A program made the position numbers and the translations under genes. The notes beneath the pieces were generated by a model. That model was not told the origin of the DNA. It did not search any database and saw nothing but the letters and a program-made list of their open reading frames with translations. Positions 16,024 to 23,259 of a stretch of 32,877 nucleotides of DNA are shown here, piece by piece. Source of the DNA: G020353355 sp050116155. GTDB lineage: Bacteria; Desulfobacterota; Desulfobacteria; Desulfobacterales; JAHEIW01. The stretch spans positions 1 to 32,877 of the forward strand of contig JASFPE010000006.1 of the NCBI GenBank assembly GCA_050116155.1, in the 5' to 3' direction. Each line of letters begins with the position of its first letter. Within the stretch, counting starts at the first letter, position 1.

Positions 16024-17133
16024 TTACTCCATAGGATCCAGGGCTCTACAATCATCTGACAGCCAGCCCAGCTGTATTTGCTGGCCTTTATTTACAATCC
16101 GGTAACCCTGTGCGTTGGGGATTTTAACGATGAATTCATCATTGTCGCAGACATTCACGCGGGTGCGAACATGGTCGCCCAGGTAAATGAGTTCTTCGAC
16201 CGTGCCGGTAAAAGTGTTATCGACACTACCCTCAGCAGGGTTGACGGTAACTCTTTCCGGACGCAGTGATACGGTGGTTTTATCTCCAACATTACTCACG
16301 TTGACTTTAAGCGCATTTATGATTCCACCGCCCTTAACCGCCACCACACATTTGTCGCCGTTGATTTCGATCACTTCCCCCGAAAGCCTGTTGTTTTCCC
16401 CGATGAATTGAGCCACAAAGGCATTCTCGGGTTTTTCGTAAAGAATATCAGGAGTGGAAAGCTGTCGAATGACACCGTCATCAAACACAGCGATTCGATT
16501 CGACATGGTCATGGCTTCGCTCTGGTCGTGGGTCACGTATACGACGGTGACATCAATGTTATCATGTATGTGTTTGATTTCGTATTGCATCTGCTCCCGA
16601 AGGTTTTTATCCAGCGCCCCGAGAGGTTCATCCATCAACACCAGTTTCGGCTCAAAAACAAGGGCGCGTGCCAGGGCCACCCGCTGCTGCTGGCCGCCGG
16701 AAAGCTGGGCCGGCATCCGGCCTTCAAAGCCCCTCAGTTCAACCATTTCGAGCGCCCGAGTGACTTTGCGATCAATTTCATCTTTCGTGAGCTTTCTAAC
16801 CTTCAGCGGAAAAGCAAGGTTTTCTTTCACCGTCATGTGGGGAAACAACGAATAATCTTGAAAAACCATGCCGATGTTGCGTTTGTGCGGGGGGATGTTG
16901 CTGATTGACTGACCGCCAAAATAGATTTCTCCGTGGGTGGGTGTTTCAAAGCCGGCCAGCATCATTAATGTCGTGGTCTTCCCGGAGCCGGACGGCCCGA
17001 GCAGGGTCAAAAATTCACCCTGGGCGATATCAAGGCTAAGGTCTTTGATGACCAGGGTTTCACCATCGAAGCTCTTATCAATGTGTTCAAAGCGAACCAG
17101 TGGCTTTGCATTTTCGGTTTCAGATAAAGCCAT
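16024..17133 (-). CDS. Polyamine-type ABC transporter ATP-binding protein (PotA-like)
   Basis: This peripheral membrane ATPase drives import with the permeases encoded divergently. At 369 residues it matches PotA-type subunits. Walker A is GPSGSGKTT (46-54), the Q-loop Gln92, the signature LSGGQ (144-148), Walker B LVLMDEP (164-170) and the switch His202 in THDQSEAM. The C-terminal 120 residues form a TOBE domain (SLRPERVTV and ELIYLGDHVRTRV), as in spermidine/putrescine, iron and thiosulfate importers. It is split from its permease and binding-protein genes, which run the other way from a shared 231-base control region. The ribosome site (AGGA) is modest. Specificity is set by the binding protein. 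Confidence 0.92.
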   Translation of the reverse strand: MALSETENAKPLVRFEHIDKSFDGETLVIKDLSLDIAQGEFLTLLGPSGSGKTTTLMMLAGFETPTHGEIYFGGQSISNIPPHKRNIGMVFQDYSLFPHMTVKENLAFPLKVRKLTKDEIDRKVTRALEMVELRGFEGRMPAQLSGGQQQRVALARALVFEPKLVLMDEPLGALDKNLREQMQYEIKHIHDNIDVTVVYVTHDQSEAMTMSNRIAVFDDGVIRQLSTPDILYEKPENAFVAQFIGENNRLSGEVIEINGDKCVVAVKGGGIINALKVNVSNVGDKTTVSLRPERVTVNPAEGSVDNTFTGTVEELIYLGDHVRTRVNVCDNDEFIVKIPNAQGYRIVNKGQQIQLGWLSDDCRALDPME

Positions 17134-17256
17134 ACATAAAAATCCTGAAAATTTTTCAGAAAAACAAATAAATATAAATTAGTCTAAAAGATATATTGAA
17201 AAATCAAATCACTGTCAACGCTTTTGCCGCTTTCTCTCGAAGCCTTTCTTCACCGC

Positions 17257-17285
17257 TTGACACCCAATTGTTTTTTTCTTATAGT
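17257..17285 (+). promoter_or_regulatory. Sigma70-like promoter of the importer operon
   Basis: A perfect TTGACA (17257-17262) and a TATAGT (17280-17285) are separated by exactly 17 bases. This is the best promoter match found in the window. The start of transcription would be near 17292, giving a leader of about 70 bases to the binding-protein ATG. The spacer contains a run of seven Ts. Confidence 0.7.
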
Positions 17286-17364
17286 CTATTTCTTGTTATG
17301 GTCGGATTATTATATGGCATTATTATAAACCCGTCGCACCTGTTAACATTGAAAGGAGGGAAAT

Positions 17365-18435
17365 ATGAAAATGTTTAGAATTTCGATGTTTAAATTCGCA
17401 ATGGTAATTATTGCTGTCAGCCTGACTGCGGGTATCGGCATGCCGAAATACAGCAGCGCTCGTGACCTAACCATCGTCAGCTGGGGCGGAGCCTATCAGG
17501 AGGCGCAGCGCAAAGCTTACTTTGATCCCTTCATGAAGAAGACCGGGAAAAAAGTCCTTGACGAATCCTACAACGGTGAGATGGCCAAGATCAGGGCAAT
17601 GGTTGAGTCGAAAAATGTAACATGGGATGTGGTCCAGGTGGAGTCCCCGGAACTTATCAATGCCTGCGAGCAAGGTCTTCTGGAAATCATCGATTGGGAT
17701 AGGGTTGGCGGCAAACAGAGCTTTATCCCGACGGCCATCATGGGCGAATGCGGGGTGGGAACCATCGTGTGGGCCCACGTAATCGCATATGACGCCGACA
17801 AGATTAAAGGCGAAGGCCCTAAAAATTGGGCTGATTTCTGGAACGTCAAGAAATGGCCGGGTAAACGCGCCTTGCGTAAAAACGCCAAGCCTTCTCTGGA
17901 AATTGCCCTGCTTGCCGACGGTGTTCCCGCAGCCGATGTGTACAAGGTACTCTCAAACGAAGACGGTATCCAACGGGCGTTCAAGAAACTGGATGAACTC
18001 AAGCCGCATTTGCAGTGGTGGGAGGCCGGTGCACAGCCCCCTCAATGGCTGGCTTCCGGTGATGTGGTCATGACTTCTGCTTACAACGGCCGCATTAGCG
18101 CGGCAATCAAGGAAGGACGCAACTTTAAAATTGTCTGGAGAGGTCAAAATTATGCCGTGGATTCCTGGGTGATCGTCAAAGGAAGCCCGAACATTGATCA
18201 GGCCTACGAGTTCATCAAATTCGCCAGTCAACCTGAAAATCAGGCGGTCTTATCGGCCGAAATTCCTTATGGACCAACCCACGTGAAAGCAGTCCCTGCA
18301 GTGGATCCCAAGATTGCTCCGGATTTACCGACCTATCCGGCTAATTTAGAAGGATCAGTCGCGACAGACGCTGAGTGGTGGGTTGATCACATCGAGGAAC
18401 TCAGTGAACGCTTTAACGTTTGGACAGCCAAATAA
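17365..18435 (+). CDS. Periplasmic substrate-binding protein (PotD/extracellular solute-binding family)
   Basis: This exported protein captures the substrate for the importer. It has 356 residues, with a basic start, a hydrophobic core (FAMVIIAVSLTAGIG) and a probable signal-peptidase site near SSARD, after which the mature domain opens with LTIVSWGGAYQEAQR. That opening, WDVVQVESPEL, and a late PYGPTHVKAV are typical of the polyamine-binding (PotD/PotF) group and of related binding proteins in amine-degrading proteobacteria. The start has an excellent AAAGGAGGG ribosome site seven bases upstream and a strong promoter. A hairpin with a T-run follows the gene, which would leave the binding protein in excess over the permeases. 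The ligand may be putrescine, spermidine or another cationic amine. Confidence 0.9.
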   Translation: MKMFRISMFKFAMVIIAVSLTAGIGMPKYSSARDLTIVSWGGAYQEAQRKAYFDPFMKKTGKKVLDESYNGEMAKIRAMVESKNVTWDVVQVESPELINACEQGLLEIIDWDRVGGKQSFIPTAIMGECGVGTIVWAHVIAYDADKIKGEGPKNWADFWNVKKWPGKRALRKNAKPSLEIALLADGVPAADVYKVLSNEDGIQRAFKKLDELKPHLQWWEAGAQPPQWLASGDVVMTSAYNGRISAAIKEGRNFKIVWRGQNYAVDSWVIVKGSPNIDQAYEFIKFASQPENQAVLSAEIPYGPTHVKAVPAVDPKIAPDLPTYPANLEGSVATDAEWWVDHIEELSERFNVWTAK

Positions 18436-18453
18436 TCACTAATCGAACTAAAG

Positions 18454-18478
18454 GAGGGGCGGTATTTTGCCGCCCTTC
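18454..18478 (+). terminator. Attenuator-like hairpin covering the permease ribosome site
   Basis: Bases 18454-18462 (GAGGGGCGG) pair with 18470-18478 (CCGCCCTTC) around a 7-base loop, followed by ATCTTTTT (18479-18486). It looks like an intrinsic terminator just after the binding-protein gene. The same bases hold the AGGAGG of the next gene, and the loop holds its TTG start, so folding would hide the translation start. Partial read-through would set the binding protein to permease ratio. Confidence 0.6.
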
Positions 18479-19762
18479 ATCTTTTTCCTCAACAGCACGA
18501 TGCTCGAATCAAACAAATCCCCGCATAAACTCACCACCGTCGATGGCACGCCGCTGAAAGAAATGTTGCGGCATGCCGAGCGCCGACGCAAGATCAAAGC
18601 CGCCGGACTGGTGATGCCGCTTTTCTTTTTCTTATTGATAACATTTATCATCCCGATCGTGTTATTGCTTTACCGTGCCATTGAGAATCCTGAAATTCTT
18701 GAAGTCATGCCGCACACGGCAGAAGCCATACAGCGTTGGGACGGCACTGACATACCTGGCGAACCGGTTTTCGCGGCTCTGGCCGCTGACTTGCGGCACG
18801 CGCACAAAGATCGCACCGTTGGCAAGGCAGGCAAACGCCTGAACTATGATATCACCGGTTTTCGCTCCCTTGTGCTAAAAACCGCCCGTAAGGTTTCCAA
18901 GATCAAAGCCGAACCACCGTCCTATCGGGATGCTATTATCGCCATAGATGAACGCTGGGGAAATCAACGCTACTGGTCTGCCGTGAAACAGGCGGCCAGA
19001 CCCTACACCGATTTTTACCTCCTGGCGGCCATTGATTTCGAAAGGGATGGCAAAGGAAATATTACAAGAGTCCCGGGAGAAAGAGCCCTTTATACTCGGG
19101 TATTTGTGCGCACATTTTGGATGAGTTTCATGGTCACCATTTGGTGTTTGTTGCTGGGGTATCCGGTCGCCTGGATGCTGGCCAGTTTGCCGGTCCGCTA
19201 CAGCAATCTGGTGATGATCCTGGTGTTGTTGCCGTTTTGGACCTCGTTGCTGGTGCGAACCGCTGCCTGGATCATTGTGTTACAAAAAGAAGGTATCATC
19301 AATAAACTTCTAATGTGGAGCCACCTGACAGCGGACCCCATGCAACTGGTATTCAACCGCTTCGGTGTCTATGTTGCCATGGTCCATATCCTGCTACCCT
19401 TTATGATTTTACCGCTTTACAGCGTGATGAAAAACATACCGCCGTCCCTGATGCGGGCAGCTTCCAGCCTGGGTGCCAATCCGATTACGGCCTTCGTTAA
19501 GGTCTATCTGCCCCAGTCGAAGCCGGGAATCAGCGCGGGCTGCCTGCTGGTCTTTATTTTGGCCATCGGATACTATATCACCCCGGCCCTGGTCGGAGGC
19601 CCCAAAGACCAGATGCTCAGCTATTTCATTGCCTTTTTTACAAACAACACCATCAACTGGGGCATGGCTTCAGGGCTGGCGGTGTTGTTGTTGACCGCAA
19701 CCATTATATTGTACACAGTGTTTAACCGATTCATCGGTATCGAACGTTTGAGGATGGGTTAA
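18467..19762 (+). CDS. Polyamine-type ABC transporter permease, PotB-like, with large periplasmic insert
   Basis: This inner-membrane permease has 431 residues, well above the 275-300 of ordinary PotB. After a basic cytoplasmic N-terminus the first membrane segment is at about 47-69. Residues 71-210 form a hydrophilic insert between segments 1 and 2. The usual BPD-type core follows, with the ATPase-contacting EAA loop seen as SSLGANPITAFVKVYLP. The start is uncertain. A TTG at 18467 has AGGAGG nine bases upstream, but both lie in a terminator-like hairpin. An ATG at 18500 lacks any ribosome site and would shorten the protein by 11 residues. The second permease follows after only four bases, so the two are made as a heterodimer. 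The insert's role is unknown. Confidence 0.88.
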   Translation: MPPFIFFLNSTMLESNKSPHKLTTVDGTPLKEMLRHAERRRKIKAAGLVMPLFFFLLITFIIPIVLLLYRAIENPEILEVMPHTAEAIQRWDGTDIPGEPVFAALAADLRHAHKDRTVGKAGKRLNYDITGFRSLVLKTARKVSKIKAEPPSYRDAIIAIDERWGNQRYWSAVKQAARPYTDFYLLAAIDFERDGKGNITRVPGERALYTRVFVRTFWMSFMVTIWCLLLGYPVAWMLASLPVRYSNLVMILVLLPFWTSLLVRTAAWIIVLQKEGIINKLLMWSHLTADPMQLVFNRFGVYVAMVHILLPFMILPLYSVMKNIPPSLMRAASSLGANPITAFVKVYLPQSKPGISAGCLLVFILAIGYYITPALVGGPKDQMLSYFIAFFTNNTINWGMASGLAVLLLTATIILYTVFNRFIGIERLRMG

Positions 19763-19766
19763 AGCT

Positions 19767-20594
19767 ATGGCCTTGCAATCCTATGCATCGCGTTTGGAAA
19801 GAATATGGTATTATGCCATCCGGGGATTCTGCATCCTGGTGCTGATCGGTCTGGTGCTGCCGATTTTTGCCATTATACCCATTTCGTTCACATCGGACAC
19901 CATGCTTTCCTACCCCATGCCCGGCCTGAGCTTTCGCTGGTATATCGAATTTTTCAACTCGGTCATGTGGACCCTGTCCATGAAAAACAGCTTCATCATC
20001 GCTTTTGCAACCACAATTTTAGCGACCGCATTGGGCACGCTGGCAGCGCTGGGCCTGACCACAAGCAATTTCCCGCTCAAAGGTGCGATTACCGGCGTCA
20101 TGATTATGCCCATGGTGGTGCCGATAGTAATCAGTGCAGTGGGAATTTACTTTTTCTTCGCCTGGGTAGGATTGACCAGCACACACCTCGGTATGATCTT
20201 GGCTCATACGGTCCTGGCAACCCCTTTCGTTGTCATCACCGTCACCGCCACCCTGCAGGGGTTTAATCGCAATCAGATACGCGCTGGTTCCAGCCTGGGA
20301 GCTTCGCCCCCCACAGTGTTTTTTAAAATCACTTTGCCGCAGATTCTACCGGGGGTTATCTCAGGTGCCCTCTTTGCTTTTGTCACATCTTTCGATGAAG
20401 TGGTGGTCGCGTTGTTTATTGCCGGCTCCGAGCAATACACCCTGCCACGACAGATGTTTGCCGGTATCCGTGAAAAGTACAACCCCACCATTGCAGCCGT
20501 GGCCACGATGATGATCGTTGTATCAATCTTACTGCTGGTTACTGTGGAACTGCTTCGACGCCGAAGTGAACGGTTGCGTGGAATTAGGCAATAA
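19767..20594 (+). CDS. Polyamine-type ABC transporter permease, PotC-like
   Basis: This second permease subunit of the importer has 275 residues, the usual PotC length. It has six predicted membrane segments, and the EAA loop is GSSLGASPPTVFFKITLP, close to that of its partner. It begins four bases after the PotB-like stop, with a purine-rich GAGGATGGG just before, so translation is probably coupled. SFTSDTMLSYPMPGLSFRWY after the first segment is characteristic of PotC/PotI proteins. The gene ends only 16 bases from the convergent Lrp-like gene, leaving no room for a normal terminator. Confidence 0.92.
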   Translation: MALQSYASRLERIWYYAIRGFCILVLIGLVLPIFAIIPISFTSDTMLSYPMPGLSFRWYIEFFNSVMWTLSMKNSFIIAFATTILATALGTLAALGLTTSNFPLKGAITGVMIMPMVVPIVISAVGIYFFFAWVGLTSTHLGMILAHTVLATPFVVITVTATLQGFNRNQIRAGSSLGASPPTVFFKITLPQILPGVISGALFAFVTSFDEVVVALFIAGSEQYTLPRQMFAGIREKYNPTIAAVATMMIVVSILLLVTVELLRRRSERLRGIRQ

Positions 20595-20610
20595 AGGCGG
20601 AACGATTGCT

Positions 20611-20841
20611 TCACTCTACGGCTGTTGCAATTAACGTTTCGGTGGCTGTAACACCATCAACTTCTCTGATCTTTGTAATGAGTTTGGTGCCTGCATCCAG
20701 ATCAAGCGCCCGGATCATTACGACCAGATCGAACCGACCAAAAACAGCCGTAATATTTGCCACGCCCTCAAGTGATTTCAGCTGTTCATAGACTTGCTTC
20801 GTTTTTGCAGGATCCGTATTGATTAAAACACCGGCAACCAT
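20611..20841 (-). CDS. Stand-alone Lrp/AsnC ligand-binding (RAM) domain protein
   Basis: The protein has 76 residues and consists only of the effector-binding domain of Lrp/AsnC regulators. The beta-alpha-beta-beta-alpha-beta pattern is visible, with GVANITAVFGRFDLVVMI and the closing strand ATETLIATAV. There is no helix-turn-helix, so it cannot bind DNA itself. Such stand-alone domains form oligomers that bind amino acids and may associate with full-length Lrp proteins. The start has a strong GGGAGG site. Its place at the end of the importer operon, convergent with it, suggests it responds to the imported amine or amino acid (inference). Confidence 0.9.
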   Translation of the reverse strand: MVAGVLINTDPAKTKQVYEQLKSLEGVANITAVFGRFDLVVMIRALDLDAGTKLITKIREVDGVTATETLIATAVE

Positions 20842-20930
20842 AGCAACCTCCCTGTGATTATTGTATTATTATCTCAAACAATTCGCTCTTGGATATTGTT
20901 CATGTTCATTCGCCGCAATTGCGTAAAATC

Positions 20931-21015
20931 ACAAATTACAAGCACCAAATTACAAATAATCTTAAAATTCCAATATTCAATGACCAAAACAAAACCGTTT
21001 CGAATTTGGAATTTT
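20931..21015. repeat. Interspersed repeat, AATTCCAAGCACCAAA family, copy B
   Basis: This stretch carries CAAGCACCAAATTACAAA and AATTCCAATATTCAATGACC, nearly identical to the left part of the element at 7661-7905. A short inverse closes it: AAAATTCCAA at 20964-20973 against TTGGAATTTT at 21006-21015. It seems to be a shortened copy, with one long arm and little of the other. It lies between the Lrp-like gene and the alcohol dehydrogenase gene, in a gap of 234 bases without any gene. Confidence 0.7.
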
Positions 21016-21075
21016 CACCTTTCCAGCAATAGGTAAACTAAATTCCCTTTGATTAACGAACTGAAGTGTCCTCCC

Positions 21076-22086
21076 TTAAGGTATTAATATGATTTTGACT
21101 CCTTTCCTGGAAAAACAGAAATCGAAGGCTTTATTGGCCTCTTTCAACGGAAATGTGTGCCCGATCATGGGATTTACATTGATTTTATTTTTAGCGAGCA
21201 AATCAACCGCCTGATCAAATTCCTTGTAGTTGTAACAGATAGAGCCATATAGCTTGAGTTCGTTGCGAATGACCGGTTCCATGTCTATCTGGATTTTCTT
21301 GTGGACGGTCATAATAACAACGGAACCATTTTTTCTGGTAATATAGATAGCCTGCTGCAGGGCACTTGGATCTCCGGTCGCCTCGAAGGTATAATCTACG
21401 CCACCATCTGTAATCTGAAGAATCTCTTCGATGGGGTCTGCGTTGCGGATGTTGAAGGTATGCTCCGCGCCGAGCTCTTTAGCCAGATCCAGACGATCAT
21501 CATTGGTACCGGTCACGATGACATTCGCCCGGCGGATCTCTCTGGCAACCTTGGTGGCCAGCAGGCCGATGGCACCGGGTCCCAGGATAGCCACCCAGCT
21601 TCCACGCTCAATCCCCGCCAGTTCCAGCCCCCGGATGCTGCAGGCCAGGGGATCGGCAAATGTGGCCACCTCAAACGAAAGGTTGTCCGGTAGACGGTGA
21701 ATATTTCTGGCTGGAACCGCCACATACTCTGCCATGCCGCCGTTCATGGTCACACCGATTTCATTGAGATTTTCACACAAATTGACGAGCCCTTTGCGGC
21801 AATAGCGGCAGATCGCGCAGCCAATGCAAATCTCGGCAGCCACCCGATCACCCTTTTTAAAACCATGGACTTTCTCGCCCATATCCACAACTTCACCGGA
21901 TAACTCATGCCCCAAGATGTAGTTTCCCCGCTTGTTGGGATCGGCATATTTGTACATACGCAAATCGCTGCCACAAATTCCAACGGCCTTAACCTTAAGA
22001 AGAACTTCCCAGGGACTGAACTCCGGGATGGGTACATCTTCCAGCGAAATCCCAACCTCAGCTGAATTTTTAACAACCGCCAGCAT
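21076..22086 (-). CDS. Zinc-dependent alcohol dehydrogenase (MDR superfamily)
   Basis: This cytoplasmic NAD(P)-dependent oxidoreductase has 336 residues. The catalytic zinc ligands are Cys38, His60 and Glu61 (GICGSD and GHE). The structural zinc site is Cys90-x2-Cys93-x2-Cys96-x7-Cys104. The Rossmann motif is ILGPGAIGLLA. The pattern resembles sorbitol, threonine and polyol dehydrogenases more than ethanol dehydrogenases. I start at the ATG at 22084-22086 because GGAGG lies five bases upstream. An in-frame TTG four codons earlier overlaps that ribosome site and is unlikely. Its substrate is unknown; near a polyamine importer it could reduce or oxidise an amino-alcohol or aldehyde intermediate. 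Confidence 0.9.
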   Translation of the reverse strand: MLAVVKNSAEVGISLEDVPIPEFSPWEVLLKVKAVGICGSDLRMYKYADPNKRGNYILGHELSGEVVDMGEKVHGFKKGDRVAAEICIGCAICRYCRKGLVNLCENLNEIGVTMNGGMAEYVAVPARNIHRLPDNLSFEVATFADPLACSIRGLELAGIERGSWVAILGPGAIGLLATKVAREIRRANVIVTGTNDDRLDLAKELGAEHTFNIRNADPIEEILQITDGGVDYTFEATGDPSALQQAIYITRKNGSVVIMTVHKKIQIDMEPVIRNELKLYGSICYNYKEFDQAVDLLAKNKINVNPMIGHTFPLKEANKAFDFCFSRKGVKIILIP

Positions 22087-22160
22087 GCCTACCTCCAATT
22101 AATGCTAACTTTTTCTCATTCGTGCCTATCAGAAATTTAATATGACAACCCTCAGCCGTC

Positions 22161-22189
22161 ACCCTAAACAAAAGGGCTGCCCCTGTCAA
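22161..22189 (-). promoter_or_regulatory. Weak sigma70-like promoter candidate for the alcohol dehydrogenase
   Basis: On the minus strand a perfect TTGACA (22184-22189) is followed after 17 bases by TAGGGT (22161-22166), which fits only three of six -10 positions. It lies about 75 bases before the start codon. The weak -10 would imply help from an activator. Confidence 0.3.
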
Positions 22190-22348
22190 GCCTGCAAATA
22201 AACTAAAACCCGCATATAACCGATTGAAATTTTTGTCTAAATAATCTATGGTGCTTACCTTAACATGTTAAAATAAAAACGTTCAGGGTTAATTCAATCC
22301 TGAATATCTCGTATGAAACTCCGCCTTGCCGGAACAGTTAACAAATTT

Positions 22349-22661
22349 AACGTCGAACATCGAACTTCCAACATCGAACGTTCAATATTGATGGCGCTAC
22401 GCTTTATCTATTTTAAAACAAGCAGATCACGCTGAAGACGTGATCTAAAGACCGCAGAATACTGATCCGTAGCCTGCGACGAGCCCTTCGGTGGTGAGCT
22501 CAGGGTCGAACGGCTCCCCTCGATGTGATAGGGGCATGTGCCTGTCGAAAGCAGCTGGGTCTAATTTGGAAGGGTAGATTCGTATTGTTCAGTCTTTTCT
22601 TAAATTGACAGAAAACATTATTCGATGTTGGACGTTCAGTGTTCGATGTTCGATGTTCATT
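22349..22661. repeat. Composite palindromic repeat region, CATCGAAC family
   Basis: The left arm (22349-22386) is built from CGAACATCGAAC words. The right arm (22620-22661) is an imperfect inverse, with GTTCGATGTTCGATGTTC. Between them lie a separate hairpin, AGATCACG (22424-22431) with CGTGATCT (22439-22446), and a TCAGGGTCGAACGGCTC word. The direct CGAAC words are irregular, without true spacers, so this is not a CRISPR array. The region makes up most of the 649 bases between the alcohol dehydrogenase and the small membrane protein, and holds no gene. Confidence 0.65.
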
Positions 22662-22735
22662 AGTTTCTTTTCCGCTCAAACTGGTCACTGCTGCGGCCAG
22701 CGGCGGGCCCGAACCCTGAACCTTTGAACCCAAAA

Positions 22736-23212
22736 ATGCACGTCTCTCAACGAACATTAAGAATAGTAGCAGCCATTATTTGGTATACCGGTGGATTCGT
22801 TTTACTCGTCAAAGGCAGTGCACTGATCAAAAATGCATATTTAATAGATGCCCGATCCTCCTGGACAACCATGGCCCCGATTCTTGGCATCATCATTGGT
22901 TTGGTGAAAGGGAGATTTCTCTTCGGCAAAAGCTGTAAAAAAAATATCAAACGAATAAACGCGCTTATCGATCCACGCATCTGGCAGTGCTACAGGCCGG
23001 GTATGCTGATATTTCTTGCCATTGTTATTCTTACAGGAGCATGGATGTCCCGGGCAGCTTCCGGAAACTTTACCTTTCTCTGCCTGGTGGGTGCCCTGGA
23101 TTTATCGATCGCATGTGCGCTGATTTCATCAAGCATGGTTTTCTGGAAACTCAAGGCCTTTTCATCTTCCGGTGGTTCAGGCAACGGGCAACGTTCAAAA
23201 ATGGAGGAGTAA
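22736..23212 (+). CDS. Small integral membrane protein of unknown function
   Basis: I do not recognise a named family. The protein has 158 residues with about four hydrophobic segments: IVAAIIWYTGGFVLLVKGS near the N-terminus, a second after a short loop (MAPILGIIIGLVKGRFLF), then MLIFLAIVILTGAWM and a last one before a polar Ser/Gly-rich tail. A basic stretch, KSCKKNIKRINAL, lies between segments 2 and 3. The start is uncertain. The ATG at 22736 is preferred, because an in-frame TTG at 22724 lies within a GAACC repeat. No ribosome site is seen, since the repeat runs almost to the ATG. A strong bidirectional terminator follows at once, which supports a real transcribed gene. Confidence 0.65.
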   Translation: MHVSQRTLRIVAAIIWYTGGFVLLVKGSALIKNAYLIDARSSWTTMAPILGIIIGLVKGRFLFGKSCKKNIKRINALIDPRIWQCYRPGMLIFLAIVILTGAWMSRAASGNFTFLCLVGALDLSIACALISSSMVFWKLKAFSSSGGSGNGQRSKMEE

Positions 23213-23248
23213 AAAAAAGAGTCAATGAATTCATTGACTCTTTTTTTT
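23211..23248. terminator. Perfect 38-base palindrome, bidirectional intrinsic terminator
   Basis: Eight As, GAGTCAATGAA and its exact inverse, and eight Ts form a perfect 19+19 palindrome. It sits between the stop codons of the small membrane protein and the aldehyde oxidoreductase, 48 bases apart, and begins within the stop codon of the former. The GC content is low, but stem length and T-runs on both strands fit a two-way terminator. Confidence 0.88.
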
Positions 23249-23259
23249 GCGGGCATCGT

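Noticed and set aside
22087..22098. In-frame TTG four codons before the alcohol dehydrogenase ATG
   Set aside because: The GGAGG ribosome site for the ATG overlaps these codons.
22349..22661. CGAAC-word region as a CRISPR array
   Set aside because: The repeats are short and irregular, have no spacers of even length, and are arranged as an inverted pair. No cas gene is present.
22500..22757. Minus-strand frame of 85 codons
   Set aside because: It is a translation of the CATCGAAC repeat region and shows only repeat-derived words such as EHRTSNTERPTSN.
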